Of a DNA stretch of 19,630 nt, positions 14,210 through 19,630 are shown one piece after another. The notes under the pieces are model-generated. The model saw only the letters and a program-made list of their open reading frames with translations. It made no database searches and was not told the origin of the DNA. This stretch comes from Alcaligenaceae bacterium UBA6179 (GTDB taxonomy: Bacteria; Pseudomonadota; Gammaproteobacteria; Burkholderiales; Burkholderiaceae_B), in assembly GCA_002422175.1 (NCBI GenBank), contig DITR01000099.1, positions 1-19,630 of the forward strand, given 5' to 3'. Position 1 is the first letter of the stretch; each line of letters opens with the position of its first letter. Made by a program: the position numbers and the translations under genes.

Positions 14210-15415
14210 ATGCCTTTAACTTCTAAACCACAATTATCTGATTCGTCCGCGCCAACGTCCGCCATTTCTTCTGTGCACGAGATTATTAACGAGCTCAGAG
14301 CTGGGCGTATGGTCGTGCTCGTCGACGAAGAAGACCGCGAAAACGAAGGCGACTTGGTTATGGCAGCCGAGTTTGTCACCCCAGAGGCCATTAATTTCAT
14401 GGTGACACATGGTCGGGGCTTGGTTTGTTTAACCTTAACTGAGGAGCGTTGTAAGCAGCTTGATTTGCCCCTCATGGCAAGTCGCAATGGCACGGCTTAC
14501 GGTACTAACTTTACTGTTTCGATCGAGGCTGCTCAGGGGGTGCATACGGGCATTTCAGTCGCTGACCGGGCGCACACCATTCGCGTCGCAGTGGCTCGAG
14601 ATGCCAAACCGTCAGATATTGTGCAACCAGGCCATATTTTCCCTCTCAGGGCTGTGGCGGGGGGCGTATTGGTTAGGGCTGGCCATACTGAGGCGGGTTG
14701 TGATTTAACCGCAATGGCTGGTTTGATTCCCGCATCAGTCATCTGTGAAATACTGAAACCTGATGGCACGATGGCGAGATTACCCGATTTAATTGAATAC
14801 AGTCGCGAACACAATCTTAAAATTGGCACAATTGCTGATTTAATTCAATATCGTAGCGAGCACGAATCAGTGGTGAATCGCATTACGCAGCGTATGATGC
14901 AAACCCCATGGGGGGCGATGCAGGCGGTAGTTTATAAAGATACAGTAGGGGGTCACCCCCATATTGCCTTGGTGCATGGTCAAATTTCAGCTGACACTGA
15001 AACCTTGGTTAGGGTGCACGAACCCACCTCGGTACTCGATCTGCTTGATGCTGAAAGCGCGGGCCATTCCTGGGGTGTTGATCATGCTGTTAAGGCAATA
15101 CAAGCTGCACCATCAGGGGTGCTAGTGCTATTAAACTGTGACACCAGCGCTAAACATTGGTTTGATCAAGTCGAGGGTTGGTCTAAAATTTCACCTAATG
15201 CGCCCACCGCACCAGATCAAAAACGTAGTAGCCGTTTAGACCTTCGTACTTACGGTATTGGCGCCCAAATTTTGCGAGACTTGGGCGTGGGTCAAATGAA
15301 ATTGTTAGCGCGTCCACGCAAAATGCCCAGTATCATGCCAGGCTTTGGTCTTAATGTGACCGGTTATGACCAAAGTAATTTAATTCCAACCGTTTTAGAC
15401 AGGAAACCATTATGA
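14210..15415 (+). CDS. ribB: 3,4-dihydroxy-2-butanone 4-phosphate synthase with inactive cyclohydrolase-II-like tail (RibBX type)
   Basis: A 401-residue fusion. The N-terminal RibB domain (about 20-220) makes 3,4-dihydroxy-2-butanone 4-phosphate from ribulose 5-phosphate. It has the full acidic site DEEDRENEGDL (39-49) and RAGHTEAGCDL (156-166). The C-terminal part (about 225-395) is fold-related to GTP cyclohydrolase II but lacks the zinc cysteines: the segment reads VRVHEPTSVLDLLD (267-280) where CTGD...RCDCG should be, and TNNPRK is replaced by ARPRKM (367-372). It matches the proteobacterial RibBX variant whose tail has no cyclohydrolase activity, so 'bifunctional RibBA' would be wrong. 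Its stop overlaps the ribH start as ATGA. First gene of the operon. Confidence 0.95.
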   Translation: MPLTSKPQLSDSSAPTSAISSVHEIINELRAGRMVVLVDEEDRENEGDLVMAAEFVTPEAINFMVTHGRGLVCLTLTEERCKQLDLPLMASRNGTAYGTNFTVSIEAAQGVHTGISVADRAHTIRVAVARDAKPSDIVQPGHIFPLRAVAGGVLVRAGHTEAGCDLTAMAGLIPASVICEILKPDGTMARLPDLIEYSREHNLKIGTIADLIQYRSEHESVVNRITQRMMQTPWGAMQAVVYKDTVGGHPHIALVHGQISADTETLVRVHEPTSVLDLLDAESAGHSWGVDHAVKAIQAAPSGVLVLLNCDTSAKHWFDQVEGWSKISPNAPTAPDQKRSSRLDLRTYGIGAQILRDLGVGQMKLLARPRKMPSIMPGFGLNVTGYDQSNLIPTVLDRKPL

Positions 15416-15948
15416 GCCCCTTTACCCTAACCCCAGACATGAACGGAGAAGGTCTTCACATCGGCATCGTACGCGCCCGTTTTAACGAAGAAATCGGCTT
15501 GATCGAACTCGATACGTGCTTGCAAGAGCTTGAGGCCCTTGGTGTTGATGAGCAAGATATTATGGTGATTACCGTACCCGGCGCATTAGAGCTGGGCGTA
15601 ACCCTAGCGCGAATGGCTGACACCAACGAATTTGATGCCTTAATTGCATTGGGTGCAGTGATCCGTGGTGAAACCTATCACTTCGAATTAGTCAGTAACG
15701 AAAGCGGTACTGCGCTGAGCCGTGTTGCAATAGAAACAGGCATACCCGTTATTAATGGTGTGTTGACCACCGAAAATGAAGATCAGGCCAAAGAGCGTGC
15801 AGAAGGTAAAGGCCGTGATTGCGCGCAAGCTGCGGTTGAAATGGCCAATCTGATGAATGCGCTCGAACCTGAATCTGATGACGACGAAGAAGACGAAATA
15901 GAAATAGAAGAAATTGAAGGTCGTCATGACAAACGTAAATCGAAGTAA
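15412..15948 (+). CDS. ribH: 6,7-dimethyl-8-ribityllumazine synthase with acidic C-terminal tail
   Basis: A 178-residue lumazine synthase, which joins the RibB product with the ribityl-pyrimidine to give the riboflavin precursor. Family motifs are RARFNEEI (21-28), TVPGALELG (54-62), GAVIRGETYHFE (81-92, with the conserved H90) and GVLTTENEDQAKERA (116-130). After the normal end at about residue 150 there is an unusual tail: an acidic run ESDDDEEDEIEIEEIEG (154-170), then the basic ending RHDKRKSK. The tail codons are purine-rich and also carry the ribosome site and start of nusB, which overlaps by 23 bases. Whether the tail affects capsid-like assembly is unknown. The start overlaps the ribB stop. 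Confidence 0.96.
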   Translation: MSPFTLTPDMNGEGLHIGIVRARFNEEIGLIELDTCLQELEALGVDEQDIMVITVPGALELGVTLARMADTNEFDALIALGAVIRGETYHFELVSNESGTALSRVAIETGIPVINGVLTTENEDQAKERAEGKGRDCAQAAVEMANLMNALEPESDDDEEDEIEIEEIEGRHDKRKSK

Positions 15949-16411
15949 ACCCGCATCAAGCTCGGCTCGAAGCCCTCGCCGTCGTGCACGTGAGTTTGCG
16001 TTGCAGGGCGTTTATGCATGGCTCGTTCATGGCGACCCAACCGATACAGCGGGTGGTGAGATTCAAGCCCATTTGCGTGACAACGATTCATTTGTTCAGG
16101 CCGATGCGGCATGGTTTAAAACCTTGCTTGAGGGCGTCATGCTTGATGCTGATAATCTACGGCTGCAATTTTCACCTTTCGTTGATCGCCCTCTTGTAGA
16201 GCTGTCACCCGTAGAACATGCTATTTTATTAATGGGAAGTTACGAGCTCGTGCACCATGTTGAAGTGCCTTACCGAGTGGCCATTAATGAATCAGTTGAG
16301 TTGGCTAAAACGTATGGTGGCACCGACGGCTTTAAATTTGTTAATGGTGTACTTGATAAGTTGGCTGCTCAAGTGCGTGCAACCGAAGTGCAGCAATCAC
16401 CACGTCGTTAG
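15926..16411 (+). CDS. nusB: Transcription antitermination factor NusB
   Basis: A 161-residue helical RNA-binding protein. With NusE (ribosomal protein S10) it binds boxA RNA and supports antitermination of rRNA operons. A basic N-terminus (SPRRRAREFALQGVYAW, 16-32) and the C-terminal ELSPVEHAILLMGSYEL and PYRVAINESVELAKTYGG blocks are diagnostic. The ATG at 15926 is preferred: GAAGG lies a few bases upstream, while an upstream TTG at 15914 would add four residues. It begins inside the end of ribH. The ribH-nusB pairing is common in bacteria and supports co-transcription. Confidence 0.96.
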   Translation: MTNVNRSKPASSSARSPRRRAREFALQGVYAWLVHGDPTDTAGGEIQAHLRDNDSFVQADAAWFKTLLEGVMLDADNLRLQFSPFVDRPLVELSPVEHAILLMGSYELVHHVEVPYRVAINESVELAKTYGGTDGFKFVNGVLDKLAAQVRATEVQQSPRR

Positions 16412-16424
16412 CCTGTAGGTCAAT

Positions 16425-17471
16425 ATGTCGAGTGAATTCGCACTCATCGATCGATATTTTAAACAACCTGCTGCGCAGCACATTGCCGCATTAGGCCAAT
16501 TAATTTTGGGTATTGGCGATGACTGTGCTTTGCTTGATGTGCCAGCCGGTATGCGGTTGGCTGTCAGCAAAGACATGTTGATTGAGCATCGACATTTTTT
16601 TTCAAATGTTGATCCGCAGTCGTTGGGGCATAAAACCCTCGCCGTCAACTTATCTGATCTAGCCGCCATGGGCGCTCAACCATTAGGTTGCTTACTTGGT
16701 TTAGGTTTGCCGCGTGTCGATGATGCTTGGCTAAACGCATTTGCAAAAGGTTTTCTTGACTTGGCTGCGGCCTCAGGGTGCCCATTGATTGGTGGCGATA
16801 CCGTTAAAACGCCACATGACATTTCATTAAGTGTGACGGTTTTAGGATACGTGCCACAAACTCAACCGGCCTTGCTACGTCATGCTGCGCAAGTATCAGA
16901 TGATATTTGGGTGTCAGGTTTTTTAGGCGCAGCTGACTTGGCCTACCGCATTCGAGCAGGTTTATTTGATACTGATCAAGCACCAACGGGTCAATTGCGA
17001 TCAGAAACGACGTCAATAGGTATAGCGCACTTAAATCAGACACATTTAGACCAAGTAAATAAGGCGCTTGATTGGCCCACCCCACGATTACAACTTGGTC
17101 AAGCGTTGCTGGGTATTGCGCATGCAGCCGTTGATATCTCTGATGGTTTATTGCAAGATCTCAACCATATTTTAAAAGCCAGTCATGTGGGTGCTATTTT
17201 GTATGAGCCCTTATTGCCTGTGGCCCCAGCTTTGTTTCAGGTCAGCCCTGCGGTGCGACAACGAGCCATACTATCTGGGGGCGACACCTATGAGTTGTGT
17301 TTCACTGCACCGGTGAGTGCACGCACAAAAATAACAGAATTAGCCAAGCAAACAGGTGTTCAGTTAAGCCGCGTAGGTCAAATTGTTGAGGCGCAAGGCA
17401 TTGCAATTTTTGATGAACACAATCGCTTGATCACGCCTGCCATGTCAGGCTTTGACCATTTCTCTGAATAA
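16425..17471 (+). CDS. thiL: Thiamine-monophosphate kinase
   Basis: A 348-residue ATP-dependent kinase making thiamine diphosphate from thiamine monophosphate. The PurM-like fold is marked by GIGDDCALL (29-37), SKDMLIEHRHF (48-58), GHKTLAVNLSDLAAMGA (68-84), GGDT (123-126) and later AVDISDGLLQDLNHI. The segment DMLIEHRHF replaces the more usual DxLVEGVHF, but the metal-binding aspartate is kept. Starts 13 bases after nusB. The nusB-thiL-pgpA order is widespread in proteobacteria. Confidence 0.96.
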   Translation: MSSEFALIDRYFKQPAAQHIAALGQLILGIGDDCALLDVPAGMRLAVSKDMLIEHRHFFSNVDPQSLGHKTLAVNLSDLAAMGAQPLGCLLGLGLPRVDDAWLNAFAKGFLDLAAASGCPLIGGDTVKTPHDISLSVTVLGYVPQTQPALLRHAAQVSDDIWVSGFLGAADLAYRIRAGLFDTDQAPTGQLRSETTSIGIAHLNQTHLDQVNKALDWPTPRLQLGQALLGIAHAAVDISDGLLQDLNHILKASHVGAILYEPLLPVAPALFQVSPAVRQRAILSGGDTYELCFTAPVSARTKITELAKQTGVQLSRVGQIVEAQGIAIFDEHNRLITPAMSGFDHFSE

Positions 17472-17476
17472 CGATT

Positions 17477-18037
17477 ATGAGTCTAAACACAGATCAAACG
17501 CCCCAATCGGTTTCAGTCAAAAATAGGCACAAAACGGTATGGCCGTCTGCGGCGTGGGTGTTTGCTCGACCCGACCGACTGCTTGCTTTTGGGTTCGGTA
17601 CGGGCTTGTTCAGACCGGGTTCTGGTACATGGGGTACTGTGTTGGCTGCCATATTATGGTGGCCATTACAGCAGACTGTACCGCATGGTTTATTAGGGTT
17701 TTTTTTGTTGGTGGGATTTGTATTGGGGGTATGGGTCTGTGGGCGCACTGCGCAGGCACTGGGTGTGGCAGACCACGTTGGTATTGTGTGGGACGAAATC
17801 ATCGCATTTTGGTTGCTGATGTGGGCCATACCTTTTGGTTGGGTCTCACTCTTAGTCGCATTTACATTGTTTCGATTCTTTGATGTTTACAAACCTTTTC
17901 CGATCAGTTGGTTTGATCGCAATTTTAAAGGCGGTTTTGGGGTCATGATTGATGATTTAATGGCTGCATTCTATGCGTGGCTTGTCATGATGACCTGGTT
18001 TGTTTTTGTTGGCCCTATGGCAGGCGCTTCGCTATGA
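17477..18037 (+). CDS. pgpA: Phosphatidylglycerophosphatase A
   Basis: A 186-residue inner-membrane phosphatase of phospholipid synthesis, removing phosphate from phosphatidylglycerophosphate. The family blocks are FGFGTGLFRPGSGTWGT (38-54), the acidic site GIVWDEIIAFW (102-112), FRFFDVYKPFPI (132-143) and GGFGVMIDDLMAAFYA (152-167). About four hydrophobic segments are visible, including 70-88, 107-130 and 160-180. The N-terminal 28 residues are polar and somewhat longer than in E. coli PgpA. It follows thiL by 5 bases, and its stop overlaps the pncC start as ATGA. Confidence 0.95.
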   Translation: MSLNTDQTPQSVSVKNRHKTVWPSAAWVFARPDRLLAFGFGTGLFRPGSGTWGTVLAAILWWPLQQTVPHGLLGFFLLVGFVLGVWVCGRTAQALGVADHVGIVWDEIIAFWLLMWAIPFGWVSLLVAFTLFRFFDVYKPFPISWFDRNFKGGFGVMIDDLMAAFYAWLVMMTWFVFVGPMAGASL

Positions 18038-18564
18038 CTGACCCTTTTCCAGACCACCCCGCTGTCATTTTAGCGAACCAGTTAGGCCAACTTTTGCACG
18101 CTCAAAATGGCTGGGTAGCCACTGCAGAATCATGTACAGGCGGTCTTTTAGCGGGGGCGCTTACCGCTATTCCGGGAAGTAGCGGTTGGTTTGATCAAGG
18201 TTGGGTGACTTACAGTAATGCAGCGAAGCATCACCAGTTAGGGGTGTTGAGAAATACCCTTGAAAGCCATGGTGCCGTCAGCGAGGCCACTGCTCAAGAA
18301 ATGGCTCTAGGTGTATTGCACCAAGCACCCCAAGCAACATTTGCGCTGTCAACCACCGGCATTGCAGGGCCAGGTGGCGCAAGTCAGGGCAAACCGGTTG
18401 GCTTAGTCTGGTTTGGGTGGGCGCAACGGTCTGCGCAAGGTATTCAGGTGACGTCAGCCCATCGTGTGTTTGAAGGCGACCGGCATCAGGTGAGATTGGC
18501 TTCTGTTGAATTTGCTTTGCAGCATGCAATTAACTTAGTTAAGCCAGCTCTTAAAGCGATTTAA
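18034..18564 (+). CDS. pncC: Nicotinamide-nucleotide amidohydrolase (CinA C-terminal domain type)
   Basis: A 176-residue stand-alone CinA C-terminal domain, which deamidates nicotinamide mononucleotide in NAD recycling. Motifs are ATAESCTGG (29-37), YSN (60-62), TTGIAGPGG (107-115) and GKPVGLVW (119-126). The N-terminal MoaB-like half of full CinA is absent, as in YgaD-type proteins. The start at 18034 overlaps the pgpA stop; the open frame reaches further up to 17977 inside pgpA but lacks family similarity there. The last 14 bases overlap the convergent pyrF tail. Confidence 0.94.
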   Translation: MTDPFPDHPAVILANQLGQLLHAQNGWVATAESCTGGLLAGALTAIPGSSGWFDQGWVTYSNAAKHHQLGVLRNTLESHGAVSEATAQEMALGVLHQAPQATFALSTTGIAGPGGASQGKPVGLVWFGWAQRSAQGIQVTSAHRVFEGDRHQVRLASVEFALQHAINLVKPALKAI

Positions 18565-19384
18565 AGGATGGGCGATGCAGGTTAATGGCATCGCGGGTTT
18601 GTTTAGCCACCTTTGCTGCCGCTTCACGCCAATCTTCACCTGAGCTGGCGTACAAGACGGCACGTGATGAATTGATCATCATGCCCAAGCCATTAGCATT
18701 GCAACCCGCTTGACAGGTTGCAGCAATATCGCCACCTTGCGCCCCAATGCCAGGCACCAGTAATGGCATACGATCACCTACCACCGCACGTACGCGGGCA
18801 ATTTCTGCTGGAAAAGTTGCACCGACCACTAGGCCGCATTGCTGATGGGTATTCCAACGATCAGCTACCATAGCCGCTACTTTAAGATAAAGCGGAACGC
18901 CGTCGACTTCTAGTTCTTGTAAATCAGCTCCACCGGTATTTGATGTGCGGCACAGCACAATCACACCTTTATCTTGGCGTTCGAGGTAGGGTTGGGCAGA
19001 GTCAAAGCCCATAAATGGGTTAATGGTTACGGCATCAGCGCCGTAGCGATCAAACGCTTCACGCGCGTATTGCTCAGCAGTGGCCCCAATATCACCTCGC
19101 TTTGCATCAAGTACGATGGGCAAGTGAGGGTGAGATGACTGAATATGTTGGCACAGCATTTCGAGCTGATTTTCAGCACCCACGGCGGCAAAATAGGCAA
19201 TTTGAGGTTTAAAACCGCACACGAAAGGGGCGCAGATATCTACTATTTCGGCACAAAATTTAAAAATTGCGTTAGGTTTACCCACTAAATCAGCAGGCAT
19301 ACGCGCCATATCGGGGTCAAGCCCTACCATGAGTAACGATTGGGCTTCTTGCCAAGCATGTTCAAGTTTGTTTAAAAATGGCAT
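18551..19384 (-). CDS. pyrF: Orotidine 5'-phosphate decarboxylase
   Basis: A 277-residue enzyme of the longer PyrF group, carrying out the last step of UMP synthesis by decarboxylating OMP. The active site is VLDAKRGDIG (91-100), with the catalytic lysine and aspartates. GLDPD (21-25), GFKPQIAYF (57-65), NPFMGFDS and VPGIGAQGG are also present. The ATG at 19384 gives MPFLNKL; a TTG four codons earlier extends the frame to 19396. It converges on pncC with a 14-base overlap and is divergent from groES, 208 bases away. No specific regulatory site was found for it. Confidence 0.95.
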   Translation of the reverse strand: MPFLNKLEHAWQEAQSLLMVGLDPDMARMPADLVGKPNAIFKFCAEIVDICAPFVCGFKPQIAYFAAVGAENQLEMLCQHIQSSHPHLPIVLDAKRGDIGATAEQYAREAFDRYGADAVTINPFMGFDSAQPYLERQDKGVIVLCRTSNTGGADLQELEVDGVPLYLKVAAMVADRWNTHQQCGLVVGATFPAEIARVRAVVGDRMPLLVPGIGAQGGDIAATCQAGCNANGLGMMINSSRAVLYASSGEDWREAAAKVAKQTRDAINLHRPSFKSL

Positions 19385-19485
19385 CGTATGGTTCAAGTTG
19401 CTCAGAAAATAGGGGGTAAAAATTGATTTGTTTGAATTTTAACAGTCCAATTTTGCTGAAAACATCAAATACTTTTTGATTTGCT

Positions 19486-19514
19486 CTTGAAAGCGCAATA
19501 TCTGCCCCTATAAT
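19486..19514 (+). promoter_or_regulatory. groES promoter, heat-shock (sigma-32) type overlapping sigma-70 type
   Basis: CTTGAAA (19486-19492), 12 bases, then CCCCTATA (19505-19512) resembles the sigma-32 pattern CTTGAAA-N11-16-CCCCATNT. The same stretch reads TTGAAA (19487-19492), 16 bases, TATAAT (19509-19514), a near-perfect sigma-70 promoter. Both would start transcription within or next to the CIRCE operator immediately downstream. Confidence 0.75.
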
Positions 19515-19540
19515 TAGCACTCAAGGCAGGTGAGTGCTAA
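19514..19540 (+). promoter_or_regulatory. CIRCE operator (HrcA binding site)
   Basis: TTAGCACTC (19514-19522), a 9-base spacer and GAGTGCTAA (19532-19540) match the CIRCE consensus inverted repeat exactly. CIRCE binds the HrcA repressor to control groESL and dnaK operons. It starts at the last base of the -10 box and covers the predicted transcript start, so bound HrcA would block initiation. Confidence 0.97.
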
Positions 19541-19592
19541 CAGCCTAACCTGCTTAATTTATTATCAACCATTTATAAAACAGGAGTGTTTC

Positions 19593-19630
19593 ATGGCCCT
19601 GCGTCCCCTGCACGATCGCGTGATCGTCAA
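19593..19630 (+). CDS. groES: Co-chaperonin GroES, N-terminal start (partial)
   Basis: The first codons read MALRPLHDRVIV before the window ends, the conserved opening of GroES, the 10-kDa lid of the GroEL chaperonin. AGGAG lies 7-8 bases before the ATG, a strong ribosome site. The few codons visible favour C or G in third position (CTG, CCC, CGC, GTG, ATC, GTC), unlike most genes in this window, which fits strong expression. groEL is expected just outside the window. Confidence 0.96.
   Translation, partial: MALRPLHDRVIV

Noticed and set aside
14210..15415. Bifunctional RibBA (DHBP synthase plus active GTP cyclohydrolase II)
   Set aside because: The cyclohydrolase half lacks all three zinc cysteines and the TNNPRK motif, so only the RibB half should be active.
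1..19630. Mobile elements, prophage, CRISPR, tRNA or rRNA genes
   Set aside because: No transposase or integrase proteins, no regularly spaced repeats and no recognisable tRNA or rRNA stretches were seen on either strand.

Overview
The window looks like a stretch of chromosome from a betaproteobacterium, most likely order Burkholderiales. By eye (not counted) its GC content is moderate, lower than in many members of that order. The evidence is the housekeeping gene order: rsmD-coaD-ferredoxin head to head with ftsY; a ribB gene with a dead GTP-cyclohydrolase-like tail followed by ribH, nusB, thiL, pgpA and pncC; and groES behind both a heat-shock-type promoter and a CIRCE operator. The family within the order cannot be fixed from the sequence. 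I see no phage, transposon, CRISPR, tRNA or rRNA.

Layout. 1-180 is the tail of ychF. Positions 362-9423 hold an unusual block of eight genes in four divergent or convergent transcription units: a GTP cyclohydrolase II with a decayed DHBP-synthase-like N-terminus (minus), a stand-alone RibD-type reductase (plus), a minus-strand operon of BchC-like dehydrogenase, non-canonical 6-pyruvoyl-tetrahydropterin-synthase (PTPS)-family protein and GT4 glycosyltransferase, and a plus-strand operon of OpgH-family membrane glucosyltransferase, NdvA-like ABC exporter and SAM methyltransferase. A stand-alone MOSC-N-domain protein follows at 9469-9867. From 9876 onward everything is housekeeping: ferredoxin, coaD and rsmD (minus), ftsY (plus), a CYTH-CHAD protein (minus), the ribB-ribH-nusB-thiL-pgpA-pncC operon (plus), pyrF (minus) and the first codons of groES (plus).

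How the genes may work together. The two riboflavin-type loci complement each other. The RibA at 362-1525 has an intact cyclohydrolase half and a ruined RibB half, while the RibB at 14210-15415 has an intact RibB half and a ruined cyclohydrolase half. RibA may therefore supply GTP cyclohydrolase II for flavin synthesis, or it may belong with the adjacent reductase, PTPS-like protein, dehydrogenase, glycosyltransferase, methyltransferase and exporter. I read the 362-9423 block as a candidate pathway for a modified, glycosylated and possibly exported GTP-derived pyrimidine or pterin. No product is known to me, and the pathway is inference from domain content and clustering. The best regulatory clues are a perfect 9-4-9 palindrome between the divergent ribA and reductase genes, a 10-bp palindrome between the divergent dehydrogenase and opgH genes, and the CIRCE element before groES.
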